The notes under the pieces are model-generated. The model did not search any database. It saw only the letters and a program-made list of their open reading frames with translations, and had not been told where the DNA came from. From Flavobacteriaceae bacterium PS02336 (GTDB lineage: Bacteria > Bacteroidota > Bacteroidia > Flavobacteriales > Flavobacteriaceae): 64,000 bases of DNA. The stretch lies in contig JASCOF010000003.1 in assembly GCA_029960065.1 (NCBI GenBank), positions 496,001 through 560,000 on the forward strand, given 5' to 3'. Position 1 is the stretch's first letter, and each line of letters starts with the position of its first letter. Position numbers and translations under genes: made by a program. Shown in pieces: positions 1 through 10,821 of this stretch.

Positions 1-2031
1 TTTTGAGAAAGGATAAATTAATATATAATTGTTGTTGCTTAGTTTTTTATTTAAAATTTCAGGCACTTCCTTCATCTGAGGAAAATAAGAATACATACCT
101 CTGTCTGCCATTAAAATGATTAGCGCTTCGTCTTCTTCCAGACTGCCTACAGTATTTTCGGCCTCCTTCCATGAAGATACAGCTGTAAAAACAGCTTCTA
201 TGTTTGATTTTTTAATGATACTGCCTAATACAGCAATAGTTTTCTCGTTTGCGTAAAAACTCATTTTGGCACCCGAATTTTTTCCAATGTTCCAAATTCT
301 TAATAGAGAATGAAAAAAACCTGGTTCTTTTTCTGCATCAGCAGGGATCAGGACAGCATACTTTTTAATGGTTGAAACCGGCTGGACTGCATGATAGATA
401 ATCAGATTTATATGCTTGTTCTGAAGGTAACCGTTATAAAGATTATATATAAACGAAGATGAAAATCCTTTTTCTTCTTCAAGACCAATAATCAGGTCGG
501 TAATATTCTGTTCTTTCACCACATTGTTAATCCCTGCAATTACATCATTATCATGCCTTGTTATGGGATTTAGTTTAATGTCGGCAGCAGCAGCCATATT
601 TACAGCCGCACCCAGCAGTTTTTCTGCATTTTTTTGAGATGATTCGCTTTTGTCTTCGTTAATCACATTTAGCGCAAAAAGGTTGTCTTTATTGCTTCTG
701 CTTTTTATAAGAAGTCCCAGATTAACCATTTTCTCAACAGTATCTTCATGATTTACAGCCAGCAGAATTTTCTCTTCTTCATCACCCTCACCTGCAGCGG
801 TTTCTTCTCTATCTGCATCCGCAATTCTCTGGGCACTTGCCATTGACACAAATGATGAAACAGTACACGAAACCAGTATAAGCAAAATGCTTCCATTAAG
901 CACATGTTCATTTAAAAGCCTGATAGGCTCACCTGCTTCATTTTCCGATAATATAATATTATATCCTACCATGACAGAAGCAAGTGTTGCGGCTGCAGAA
1001 GCTGCGCTCATTCCGAAAATAAGTCTGCCTTCATCATCTGTAAAATTAAATGTCTTTTTAGTTAAAAAAGCAGCTGCGTATTTCCCTCCTATTGAAGCTA
1101 TAAGCATGACTGACGCTACTCCTATTGTTTCCCAGCTCTGTATAAAGGCATTAAAATCAATCAGCATACCGACGCTGATCAGGAAAAACGGAATAAAAAT
1201 AGCATTTCCCACAAATTCCACCCTGTTCATTAGTGATGATGTGTGCGGTATCAACCTGTTTAGGGCAAGACCTGCAAAAAATGCTCCGATAATGGCCTCT
1301 ATTCCTGCTAATTCTGCCAGTAAAGCAGCAAGGTAAATCATGACAATAACAAAAATATACTGGGAAATCTTGTCTTCGACATTTTTAAAAAACCATCGTG
1401 CTGCAATTGGAAAAAGGAGCAGCACTACTAAAGCAAATATAAGCATAGAAACCGACAGCGTGACCCAAAAAGATGTTCCAACTTCTCCCTGTGACATACC
1501 CACTACAACAGCCAGAACTACCAGCGAAAGCACATCTGTAATCATGGTTCCGCCAACAGTAACATTCACAGCCAGCTTTTTGGCGATTCCGAGTTTGCTC
1601 ACCATCGGATATACAATAAGAGTATGTGATGAAAAAAGACTGGCAAATAATACCGAGCTTAAAAGCGAAAAGTGCAGTATATAATAACCGCCTATAAGCC
1701 CCAGAGCAAATGGCACAATAAAGGTATAAAGGGAAAAAGTAATACTCTTCCATTTATTTTTTTTAAAGTCCCCCATATCTATCTCCAGACCAGCAAGAAA
1801 CATTATATAAAGAAGTCCCGTAGTTCCTGTTACCACTATACTGCTGTCTCTGGCAAGAACATTAAATCCATTTGGACCAATAACTGCACCAGCTATAATA
1901 AGCCCCAGCAGGTGTGGCACTTTTATTTTATTCAATAAAAGAGGAATACATAAAATTATGATGAGTTCGATAAGGAATTTTAGTACTGGATCTTCAATAG
2001 GAAGACTGACGTGTTGTATACTTAAAAACAT
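1..2031 (-). CDS. CPA2-family cation/proton antiporter with C-terminal USP-like region (3' end outside window)
   Basis: An open frame of 677 codons runs without a stop from an ATG at 2031 to the left edge, so the C-terminus is missing. The N-terminal ~390 residues form a hydrophobic Na+/H+ (or K+/H+) exchanger domain of the KefB/NhaA-like CPA2 type: it begins with a leader segment and then LLGLIIAGAVIGPNGF, a 'LAGLEIDM' motif, and later 'EAIIGAFFAGLALN' and 'FFLISVGMLIDF', all typical of this family. After the membrane part, an acidic linker (around residue 420) leads into a soluble region with 'KILLAVNHEDTVEKMVNLG' and 'ITDLIIGLEE', resembling tandem universal-stress-protein domains. It would exchange monovalent cations for protons at the inner membrane; the ion is not known. 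The start lies 3 nt after the stop of the upstream lipoprotein gene, so the two are probably one operon. Confidence 0.9.
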   Translation of the reverse strand, partial: MFLSIQHVSLPIEDPVLKFLIELIIILCIPLLLNKIKVPHLLGLIIAGAVIGPNGFNVLARDSSIVVTGTTGLLYIMFLAGLEIDMGDFKKNKWKSITFSLYTFIVPFALGLIGGYYILHFSLLSSVLFASLFSSHTLIVYPMVSKLGIAKKLAVNVTVGGTMITDVLSLVVLAVVVGMSQGEVGTSFWVTLSVSMLIFALVVLLLFPIAARWFFKNVEDKISQYIFVIVMIYLAALLAELAGIEAIIGAFFAGLALNRLIPHTSSLMNRVEFVGNAIFIPFFLISVGMLIDFNAFIQSWETIGVASVMLIASIGGKYAAAFLTKKTFNFTDDEGRLIFGMSAASAAATLASVMVGYNIILSENEAGEPIRLLNEHVLNGSILLILVSCTVSSFVSMASAQRIADADREETAAGEGDEEEKILLAVNHEDTVEKMVNLGLLIKSRSNKDNLFALNVINEDKSESSQKNAEKLLGAAVNMAAAADIKLNPITRHDNDVIAGINNVVKEQNITDLIIGLEEEKGFSSSFIYNLYNGYLQNKHINLIIYHAVQPVSTIKKYAVLIPADAEKEPGFFHSLLRIWNIGKNSGAKMSFYANEKTIAVLGSIIKKSNIEAVFTAVSSWKEAENTVGSLEEDEALIILMADRGMYSYFPQMKEVPEILNKKLSNNNYILIYPFSK

Positions 2032-2034
2032 AAA

Positions 2035-2610
2035 TTATTTTTTTTGAGGAGGAGTGAGTTCCACCGAGAATCTGGCAGAACAGTTATCCTGTCCGGTAAT
2101 AGTCTGCGTGCCTTTAACGATATTTTCTTTTATATCATCAAGGACCACTGTCATTTTTGCTCTGTTTTTAGAAACACTGTCACTGCTGAATTCAAGCATT
2201 ATTTTATCTTTCAGGTATTTTGCCTTAAATACCCGTACAAGCTTTTTATTATTTATGACATTCGTATATATTCCGGTGGAGTCAGATACAAATTCCCAGG
2301 TTTCATTACGCTGGTCTCCTATAACATACTGTGTGCAGTTTGATTCTCTGCACAGCATCTTACTATTCCAGAAACCTTTAATTGATTCCGGCCATTCTGT
2401 AATTAATTGATTATCATTAGTAATAGTATCTTTTAGTGCAGAGATGCTGTCACGCATAGATAGCAGCGCTTTATAATCAGCTTCTTTTTTTTCAAATTCT
2501 TCTTCCCTTAAAATTAAAGCTTTTTCTCTCTTAAGCAGTTCCTGCTCTTTTTTGCTTTCGCACGAGATAAAAATACAGCCAAGAATGAATAATAGAGGTA
2601 CCTGTTTCAT
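2035..2610 (-). CDS. Coiled-coil lipoprotein of unknown function
   Basis: 191 residues. I place the start at 2610 because the Met there opens a clean lipoprotein signal peptide (MKQVPLLFILGCIFISC, lipobox FISC, lipidated Cys17); 16 further in-frame codons upstream do not look like a signal. After the Cys comes a charged helix rich in Lys and Glu (about residues 20-55), likely a short coiled coil. The C-terminal ~120 residues look beta-rich and contain paired cysteines (around MLCRESNC and QDNCS). I do not recognise the family. It lies immediately upstream of, and on the same strand as, the CPA2 antiporter with a 3-nt gap, so it is probably co-transcribed with it. It would be anchored in the periplasm or outer membrane. 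Confidence 0.75.
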   Translation of the reverse strand: MKQVPLLFILGCIFISCESKKEQELLKREKALILREEEFEKKEADYKALLSMRDSISALKDTITNDNQLITEWPESIKGFWNSKMLCRESNCTQYVIGDQRNETWEFVSDSTGIYTNVINNKKLVRVFKAKYLKDKIMLEFSSDSVSKNRAKMTVVLDDIKENIVKGTQTITGQDNCSARFSVELTPPQKK

Positions 2611-2750
2611 AAATCTTTTTTTGGATATACAATTTAGCCAAAATAAACCGTTATACAAAATAATAAACCAGCAGAAACCATAATTTTACTGCCTTGATCC
2701 AGAATTTCTTCCGTTCTTTCCAATTTAATACTATGAATATTTCAAAACTT

Positions 2751-3839
2751 TTATAATGAACCAGCCTTTACAAAAGTCTGCCATCCTCGCATGGTTTCAA
2801 TAAAACGTTCACTTAGACCTCTCTGTCTTAGATAATCTGCCATTACAGGCAGTTGCGGACTATCGTACATTGGGTTTGCTTTTACCTGAAGCGGAAAATC
2901 GCGCTGCAAAATCGCAGCACGTGCAATAAGCACAAAATCACACCCTTCGTCAAGAAGTTCTCCCGCACGCTGTGCGCTCATGATTTTTCCAGCTGCACCA
3001 AGGCGAACACCTTTACGCGGAAGTTCTGTAAAAACACTCAGCATGGTTTTTCCTTTAAAACTTCCTTCACGAATAATTTGTGCTGAATCCCAAAGTGCTA
3101 AGTCTAAATAGTCGATTAATTCACGATTGAAAATATAGGCTGTAACTTCCCGTAATTCTTCTAAAAGCAATCCATATCGCTCAATAGACAATCGCCACCC
3201 AATTTGGAAATCAGGTCCGCAGACTTTACGAATTCCTTCAATAACCTCAATAGTAAAGCGTGCACGATTTTCGAGACTTCCCCCATATTTATCTGTACGA
3301 TCGTTTAAATTAGGTGACATGAATTCTGAAAGAATCCACCCGAAAGCACCGTGAACTGAAATTCCGTCAAATCCTGCCAATTGCGCTCTTTTTGCTGCAG
3401 CAATGAAACTGTCCCGAATTCGTTCGACTTCTTCTGTAGTAATTGCTTTAATTCCTTCTAATGTTTTACTTGAAGCCGGAGCTGGAATTCCTCCAATTGA
3501 AGGTTTCGCTCGATGTCCCGCATGATGTAATTGTACTGCTGACAAAGCACCGCCATCACGAATCGACGATGCCATTTTTGCCAATCCCGGTAAATGGTCG
3601 TCACTATGAATACCTAATTGTCTTTCAAACGCGATTCCTCCTGCTTCTACTGTTGAAGCACTAGTTTGAATTAACCCATAACCTCCTTGAGAAAGCTGTT
3701 CCATCCAATATTGATCGTATTGAGATGCAGTGCCATCAAATTCACTTTGCTGACTGGTTAAAGGTGCCAGCATGAAACGATTTCGCATTACTGGACCGTG
3801 CAGCAGTGTAAGCGGTTTAAATAAATCAGAAACAGACAT
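2751..3839 (-). CDS. Old Yellow Enzyme family NADH:flavin oxidoreductase
   Basis: 362 residues, the usual length for a single-domain OYE. It has the FMN-binding (beta/alpha)8 barrel pattern: an N-terminal 'LKPLTL..GPVMRNRFMLAPLTS' segment, 'AVQLHHAGHRA' (about 102-111), 'SVHGAFGWILSEFMSPNLNDRTDKYGGSLENRARF' near 161-195, and C-terminal 'CDFVLIARAAILQRDFP'. The family reduces activated C=C bonds or similar electrophiles with NAD(P)H. The substrate-binding pair of most OYEs is H-x-x-H or H-x-x-N; here His163 is kept but the second position is Phe166 (HGAF), so substrate activation may differ. Another oddity is the segment around 225-250, which diverges from the usual barrel. The gene is divergent from the DsrE-like gene across a 224-bp spacer holding an inverted repeat, so both may share one regulator. 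Confidence 0.92.
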   Translation of the reverse strand: MSVSDLFKPLTLLHGPVMRNRFMLAPLTSQQSEFDGTASQYDQYWMEQLSQGGYGLIQTSASTVEAGGIAFERQLGIHSDDHLPGLAKMASSIRDGGALSAVQLHHAGHRAKPSIGGIPAPASSKTLEGIKAITTEEVERIRDSFIAAAKRAQLAGFDGISVHGAFGWILSEFMSPNLNDRTDKYGGSLENRARFTIEVIEGIRKVCGPDFQIGWRLSIERYGLLLEELREVTAYIFNRELIDYLDLALWDSAQIIREGSFKGKTMLSVFTELPRKGVRLGAAGKIMSAQRAGELLDEGCDFVLIARAAILQRDFPLQVKANPMYDSPQLPVMADYLRQRGLSERFIETMRGWQTFVKAGSL

Positions 3840-3922
3840 ATTGTTTATTTTTTAGTTCTACTTATGTGAATTATATCGAATGCAAAATTGCAGCGATAAT
3901 CATGCTTGAAAAATGGATGATT

Positions 3923-3998
3923 TTTACTTTATAATGGACGTTTTGCACCTGATACTTAAAGTTTTTAGATGAAAAAAAATTCTCCATCATAAAGTAAA
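3923..3998. promoter_or_regulatory. Inverted repeat in the divergent OYE/DsrE-like promoter region
   Basis: TTTACTTTATAATGGA at 3923-3938 is matched by its reverse complement with one mismatch at 3983-3998 (TCCATCATAAAGTAAA). Further ATGGA/TCCAT half-sites stand just outside at about 3913 and 4003. The position between two divergent genes suggests a shared operator for an unidentified regulator. No function is shown by sequence alone. Confidence 0.4.
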
Positions 3999-4063
3999 TT
4001 TTCTCCATTCTTTAGCAGGCAGTACCATCAGATCTTTGCCTTGTTAATAAAAAACGATTCAAA

Positions 4064-4429
4064 ATGAAAAAAACAGCTATTATTATTCTTTCTGATCCAA
4101 AAGCGGGTTCAGAAGAAGCTTTAGGACGTGTATTCAATGCTCTAGCATCGGCATATGAGTTTAAACACGAGGGTGACGATGTAAAAATTATTTTTCAAGG
4201 GGCAGGTATAAGATGGCCTGAATACCTTGAAAAACCTGAGCATCCTGTTAATGCCCTTTATAAAGAAGTAAAAGATCATGTTCACGGACTTTCTAAAGGA
4301 TGTGTTGCTGTATTTGGAACTGAAGTTTCTGGTTACGAATTACTAAATGACAATGAAGTTCCTGGAACTCCTGGACTTCCAAGTTTTGTTAATCTTAAAA
4401 AAGAGGGTTACGATATTTTGATTTTCTAA
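4064..4429 (+). CDS. DsrE/DsrF-like small protein
   Basis: 121 residues beginning MKKTAIIILSDPKAGSEEALGRVFNALASAYEF, the pattern of a DsrE-like alpha/beta fold, with a second strand 'DVKIIFQGAGIRWPEYL' and a 'GCVAVFGTEVSGYELL' segment. DsrE-fold proteins take part in sulfur relay or act as small accessory proteins; this branch has a single Cys (in SKGCVAVFG, about residue 80) where sulfur-transfer members carry their reactive cysteine, so a sulfur role is possible but not certain. It is expressed from its own promoter region and closed by a hairpin terminator at 4441-4472. It may be co-regulated with the divergent OYE gene. Confidence 0.75.
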   Translation: MKKTAIIILSDPKAGSEEALGRVFNALASAYEFKHEGDDVKIIFQGAGIRWPEYLEKPEHPVNALYKEVKDHVHGLSKGCVAVFGTEVSGYELLNDNEVPGTPGLPSFVNLKKEGYDILIF

Positions 4430-4440
4430 ACCGATTCCCT

Positions 4441-4472
4441 AACTGCCCTTTTTTCTTTAAAGGGCAGTTTTT
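4441..4472 (+). terminator. Rho-independent terminator after the DsrE-like gene
   Basis: An 11-bp perfect stem, AACTGCCCTTT (4441-4451) with AAAGGGCAGTT (4459-4469), is followed by a run of T. It lies 11 nt after the stop codon. Confidence 0.85.
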
Positions 4473-4565
4473 TATTCAGAAATATTTAATAGAATTAAGC
4501 CTTTATTTTTTGAGTAATTTAGCATAGCTGGATATGCTCCAAAATCACTATTAAAGTTTTAAATT

Positions 4566-5036
4566 ATGCAGAAAGATGTTCAATATTATATGGATCAATG
4601 TTTAGATCTTGCAAAAAGTGCTTTAAAAGCTGGAAATCCTCCTGTGGGTGCGGTAATTGTGCTTGACGGAAAAGTAATTGGTAAAGGCATTGAATCAGGA
4701 AAATCAAGCGGAGATATTACCAATCATGCGGAAATATTGTCGATTAGAGAGGCTTTAAAAAATGGATATTCGGATAAATTACATCTAGCAAAAATGTACA
4801 CAACACATGAACCTTGCATAATGTGTTCCTACATGATTCGTCATCATAGAATAACTGAAATTATTTATGGCACAGCTGTTCCTTATGTAGGTGGTTTTAC
4901 TTCAAAATTCAATATCTTAGAAACAGAAGATGTTCCAAAATGGGGAAATAAACCAAAGGTAACTGGCGATGTCTGCATGGAAGAATGCAATGCGCTTAAT
5001 TCTCAATTTTTAGAATCATTAAGCAAATCTAAATAA
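4566..5036 (+). CDS. Nucleoside/nucleobase deaminase, CDA family
   Basis: 156 residues with the zinc-dependent cytidine deaminase fold. The catalytic HAE motif (His54, Glu56, in NHAEILSIREAL) and the PCxxC motif (Cys84 and Cys87, in EPCIMCSYM) provide the zinc ligands and the proton shuttle. 'GNPPVGAVIV' near residue 23 is the usual substrate-loop region. Size and motifs fit guanine deaminase- or TadA-like members; the essential tRNA deaminase TadA is probably elsewhere, so this is more likely a nucleobase or small-molecule deaminase. The AraC gene starts 2 nt after its stop codon, indicating one transcript. Confidence 0.88.
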   Translation: MQKDVQYYMDQCLDLAKSALKAGNPPVGAVIVLDGKVIGKGIESGKSSGDITNHAEILSIREALKNGYSDKLHLAKMYTTHEPCIMCSYMIRHHRITEIIYGTAVPYVGGFTSKFNILETEDVPKWGNKPKVTGDVCMEECNALNSQFLESLSKSK

Positions 5037-5038
5037 GT

Positions 5039-5923
5039 ATGTTATCACAATCTGTATATACGCTTGTTAACCAGCAAAATGGCAATTTATCATTCAAAGT
5101 TTTTGAGTTTGACAACAGCAGTTATTTTGACCATATTCAGCGAAATAATTATTTTACCCTAATCATAATTACTTCAGGAGAAGGATTAGCTAAAGTTGAT
5201 CTTTGCGAATATTCGTTTAAAAAAAATACCTTATTTGCTTTCTACCCGTATCAGCCTTTCATGCTGGCTTCAGAAGGACCGTTAACTGGTATTTCTATTC
5301 AGTTTCATCATGATTTTTTCTGTATTTACAGGCATCACAAAGAGATTGCCGCTAATGGAATTTTATTTAATAATGTTTATCAGCAGCCATTTATTCTTTT
5401 GGATCAAAATAACAAACAGACACTGCTGAGCATCATCGCGGAAATCGTGAATGAGCTAAAAATGGAAGCTTTGAGAAAAGATGAAGTTCTTGTTTCTTAT
5501 TTAAAGATATTCTTAGTTCTTGCTACTCGAATAAAATTAGAACAGCAAACTATTAAAGAAACAAATGTAAATGACAAACAGCTTATTATTATACAAAACT
5601 TACGAAATGCCATTGAAGATAATTTCAGAACCAAACATTCTGCAAGCGATTATGCTGATATGCTTCACGTAACACCAGTTGTTCTTGCGCGAGCTGCGAA
5701 AAATCACTTCAACATGACACTTTCTGATCTGATTACTGAAAGGATTATTATTGAAGCAAAAAGAGAATTGTACCTCACAGAAAAAACGGTAAAAGAAATC
5801 GCTTATGAACTTGGTTATGATGATGAATATTATTTTAGCCGAGTATTTAAGGGAAAAACCGATATTTCACCTCAATTTTACCGCGAAACGATTGGTTTTA
5901 ACCGAGGTTCAGCATTAAATTAA
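5039..5923 (+). CDS. AraC-family transcriptional regulator
   Basis: 294 residues: an N-terminal cupin-like ligand domain (about 1-150, with 'YSFKKNTLFAFYPYQPFML') and a C-terminal double helix-turn-helix of AraC type (about 195-285), ending with the signature 'VKEIAYELGYDDEYYFSRVFKGKTDISPQFYRE'. The gene begins 2 nt after the deaminase stop codon and is probably co-transcribed with it, which suggests it controls the deaminase or near genes. The convergent thioredoxin-like gene ends 53 bp away. Confidence 0.9.
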   Translation: MLSQSVYTLVNQQNGNLSFKVFEFDNSSYFDHIQRNNYFTLIIITSGEGLAKVDLCEYSFKKNTLFAFYPYQPFMLASEGPLTGISIQFHHDFFCIYRHHKEIAANGILFNNVYQQPFILLDQNNKQTLLSIIAEIVNELKMEALRKDEVLVSYLKIFLVLATRIKLEQQTIKETNVNDKQLIIIQNLRNAIEDNFRTKHSASDYADMLHVTPVVLARAAKNHFNMTLSDLITERIIIEAKRELYLTEKTVKEIAYELGYDDEYYFSRVFKGKTDISPQFYRETIGFNRGSALN

Positions 5924-5976
5924 GTAAAGAATTCCGATTTTAAATAGTAATTATCAATAACCTTATTTTTTCGAAT

Positions 5977-6594
5977 TCAGTCTAACAAATCTATCAGTTT
6001 ATTTTTTAAATTTTCTTCATTTTGATAGCCAAAATACTGCTCCAGCATATTGTAATTCTCATCGAAAATAATGAAAGACGGAGTGCCTTTTAATTGATTA
6101 ATAGTAAATGTCTCAGCTATTAAAGGAATCTGAGAATAATGCACTCTTATTTTTTGAAATATTGACTCTTTTTCGTTTTCAGAAAAACGATCAAAATTAG
6201 GAATGACATCACAAAGTATTTCAATCTTCTCTGAATTGATGAATTGTTCACAAGAAATAATGCGATCAAAAGCAACTGGAAAATCTAAAGTCTCAGAATA
6301 ATTAGAAAGGCCGTAATTTGTATTGTAATATTTTTGAGTTTCTCCAACTAATGTACCGCTCTCCAGCAGTAATTCTAAGCTCGCTTCATTATTATATTCG
6401 AAATCTTCAAAAGCAGTTGCGACACCAATAAAACCTACTTTACTACTAAATGCTTTGTAAAGTTCATTCACAAGAGGAATTCCATATATAAAACAACCTG
6501 GGCAATTTACTTGAAATACAAATGCTAGATTTATTTTCTGTTTTTTGAATTCTCCCTGCACTAAATCTTTAATATTGAGATGGAATTTTGACAT
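5977..6594 (-). CDS. Thioredoxin-like (TlpA/redoxin-type) protein
   Basis: 205 residues with a thioredoxin fold: 'NLAFVFQVNCPGCFIYGIPLVNELY' carries a CPGC redox pair (Cys31, Cys34), and 'LKGTPSFIIFDEN' near 170-185 has the cis-proline before strand 4. A helical insertion of about 90 residues between these parts resembles TlpA or peroxiredoxin-like members. No signal peptide is visible, so it probably acts in the cytoplasm, unlike secreted TlpA proteins. Its position beside hmp and katG suits a redox-stress role, but the partner is unknown. Confidence 0.75.
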   Translation of the reverse strand: MSKFHLNIKDLVQGEFKKQKINLAFVFQVNCPGCFIYGIPLVNELYKAFSSKVGFIGVATAFEDFEYNNEASLELLLESGTLVGETQKYYNTNYGLSNYSETLDFPVAFDRIISCEQFINSEKIEILCDVIPNFDRFSENEKESIFQKIRVHYSQIPLIAETFTINQLKGTPSFIIFDENYNMLEQYFGYQNEENLKNKLIDLLD

Positions 6595-6778
6595 GGCTCA
6601 TTTTTTTTATAATAAACATTTCTACGATTTGATGAATTATGATTCAAAATTAAGTACGATTATTAACTTACTGATAGTCCAGTTCTTGTAATTATTAATT
6701 GGTTCTGGTTTCTTTTTTAATTTTCTTCCAATAAAACAAAGTTCTTATTTTTCTTGATTATGCTGATTTATATTAAAC

Positions 6779-6825
6779 TTATGATTTCAATCATAAAATT
6801 GAGCTTTGACTGCAATCTAAATTTG
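6779..6825 (+). promoter_or_regulatory. Predicted hmp promoter with a CRP/FNR-type palindrome
   Basis: A perfect 18-bp dyad, TTATGATTTCAATCATAA, lies at 6779-6796; its core ATGAT-N4-ATCAT resembles CRP/FNR-family half-sites. A perfect TAnnTTTG -7 element (TAAATTTG) is at 6818-6825. If transcription starts about 7 bp after the centre of that element (near 6829), the palindrome centre (6787.5) falls near -41.5, the classical class II activator position. Confidence 0.6.
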
Positions 6826-6890
6826 CAATAATGAAATAGTAAAACAAGACTATTGCAGCAAATCAAATATTTAATCCAAATATCACACAA

Positions 6891-8102
6891 ATGAATGCAG
6901 ATCAAAAAGAGCTTATAAAAGCTACAATTCCAATTTTAAGGTCAAGCGGTGAAGATCTAACAAATTATTTTTATGCGCGAATGTTTAAACATCATCCTGA
7001 ACTTCGAAATATGTTTAACATGGGGAATCAAGCCAATGGAAGACAAAAATCAGCCTTAGCAAATGCAGTACTTGCTTATGCCGAAAATATCGATAACCCC
7101 AGTGTTCTTTTAGGAGTGCTTAAAGGAATAGGAACTAAACACAGAAGTCTTAATATCCAGCCCGAACAATACAAAATTGTGGGAACCCATTTAATTGCTT
7201 CAATCGGAGAAGTTGTAGGTGATGCAGCTACGCCTGAAATTCTCGAAGCTTGGACAGTCGCTTTTTACCAGCTTGCACAAATTATGATTGATGTTGAAAA
7301 AGAATTATATCGCGAAAATGAAGCCAAACCGGGAAGCTGGAACGGATGGAGAAAATTCGTAATCAAAAAAATAGTCGAAGAATCAGCTGAGATAAAATCT
7401 TTTTATTTATACCCTGAAGATGGTAAAGCAATTGCCGATTTTAGTCCAGGCCAATTTATAAGTGTGCAAGTCTTTGTAGCAGAATTAAATCTATTACAGC
7501 CGAGACAATATAGTTTATCAAGCGCTTTTAACCCAGAATATTACAGGATTTCTGTTAAAAGAGAAAATGGGATTGCTCCAAATCCGTCGGGAATGGTTTC
7601 CAATACGCTTCATTCTAAATCGGAAGGAGATATTGTCTCTATTTCTTCTCCAGCGGGAATATTTCATTTAGAAAAAGATTCCCAAAATCCATTAGTCTTA
7701 ATAAGCGGCGGTGTTGGTTTTACTCCAATGCTGAGTATGCTGGAAACGAATTTAAATTCTATTCAAAATAAAAAAACGGTTTGGATTCATGGCTGCAGAA
7801 ATGAATCTGTTCATGCTTTTAAAAATCAGATTTTAAGTTTACAACAAGAAGCAAAATGGCTTGAAACATTTACGTTTTACGATTCCCATGAAAATCTAAA
7901 TGGTTCATCAGATCAAATCTTTAAAGGACGCGTTGATCTTCATAAATGTAAAGATTCAATATTGCTGGATGATGCCAGATTTTATATCTGCGGTCCAGAA
8001 CTATTTATTAAATCTCAATATGAGACATTGCTTAATTTGAATGTTAAAACAGAGAATATTTTCTACGAAGAATTTGGCCCTCAACTAATCCATTTAAATT
8101 AA
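6891..8102 (+). CDS. hmp: Flavohaemoglobin, nitric oxide dioxygenase
   Basis: 403 residues, collinear with E. coli Hmp throughout. The N-terminal globin domain (1-~140) keeps the B10 Tyr28 (NYFYARMF), the CD1 Phe42, and the proximal haem ligand His84 (TKHRSLNIQPEQYKIVG). The FAD domain (~150-255) has 'RQYSLSSAF', and the NAD domain (~260-403) has 'LISGGVGFTPMLSML' and 'FYICGPELF'; it ends 'FYEEFGPQL'. The enzyme converts NO and O2 to nitrate using NAD(P)H in the cytoplasm. A perfect CRP/FNR-like palindrome and a -7 element lie upstream. The DUF2798 gene begins 1 nt after the stop codon. Confidence 0.97.
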   Translation: MNADQKELIKATIPILRSSGEDLTNYFYARMFKHHPELRNMFNMGNQANGRQKSALANAVLAYAENIDNPSVLLGVLKGIGTKHRSLNIQPEQYKIVGTHLIASIGEVVGDAATPEILEAWTVAFYQLAQIMIDVEKELYRENEAKPGSWNGWRKFVIKKIVEESAEIKSFYLYPEDGKAIADFSPGQFISVQVFVAELNLLQPRQYSLSSAFNPEYYRISVKRENGIAPNPSGMVSNTLHSKSEGDIVSISSPAGIFHLEKDSQNPLVLISGGVGFTPMLSMLETNLNSIQNKKTVWIHGCRNESVHAFKNQILSLQQEAKWLETFTFYDSHENLNGSSDQIFKGRVDLHKCKDSILLDDARFYICGPELFIKSQYETLLNLNVKTENIFYEEFGPQLIHLN

Positions 8103-8103
8103 G

Positions 8104-8310
8104 GTGAAAACAAGACTATTCTTTATTAAGAAATCTTGGTTATTAGTATTTAGAAATTTAATCACAACTTTATTTATAACGCTCACTCTTGCCTGTTTAA
8201 ACTGCACAGACCGATCGAGTTTTCTCTTTTTTTGGATGCGTTCTTGGATTGTTGCTGGTTTAATTTCTAATTTCTTTTCCTTCATTATATTTTCGAATAG
8301 AAATAATTAA
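8104..8310 (+). CDS. Small DUF2798-like membrane protein coupled to hmp
   Basis: 68 residues from a GTG at 8104, the only start available because an in-frame stop lies just upstream at 8095-8097. Two hydrophobic helices (about 12-32 and 41-63) flank the conserved-looking 'FLFFWMRSWIVAGLISNF', which matches the pattern of DUF2798 proteins (two-helix membrane proteins of unknown function). It begins 1 nt after the hmp stop and is followed by a strong terminator, so translation is probably coupled to hmp. Function unknown; a link to NO or membrane stress is only implied by position. Confidence 0.7.
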   Translation: MKTRLFFIKKSWLLVFRNLITTLFITLTLACLNCTDRSSFLFFWMRSWIVAGLISNFFSFIIFSNRNN

Positions 8311-8314
8311 GATG

Positions 8315-8349
8315 AAAAAGGCTGTCCAAAAATTGAGACAGCCTTTTTT
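8315..8349 (+). terminator. Terminator of the hmp operon
   Basis: A perfect 12-bp stem, AAAAAGGCTGTC (8315-8326) with GACAGCCTTTTT (8337-8348), carries a 10-nt loop and ends in T residues. Its A-rich 5' arm could also serve the opposite strand, but no convergent gene ends here. Confidence 0.9.
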
Positions 8350-8469
8350 ATTCTTTAAAATAAAATTCAATAGAAACTATTCGCGCAAACAACAAATTAC
8401 TATAGATTAAAACTATCAAACTACATAAATTTAATATCTATCATTCAAATCTTGTTTTTTATTTATCAT

Positions 8470-8477
8470 TAACTTTG
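8470..8477 (+). promoter_or_regulatory. Predicted -7 element of katG
   Basis: TAACTTTG fits the Bacteroidota -7 consensus TAnnTTTG and lies 56 nt before the katG ATG. A TTG at 8452-8454 could be the -33 element, but the 15-bp spacing is shorter than usual. The rest of the 8350-8533 spacer shows only AT-rich sequence. Confidence 0.45.
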
Positions 8478-8491
8478 AAAGAACATGATAA

Positions 8492-10801
<2,310 letters not shown>

Positions 10802-10821
10802 ATTTTAAAACAACACATTTT

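Noticed and set aside
887..1938. Plus-strand and minus-strand short frames over the antiporter
   Set aside because: The minus-strand frame open from 2031 to the left edge translates to a coherent antiporter; the short frames have no coherent product.
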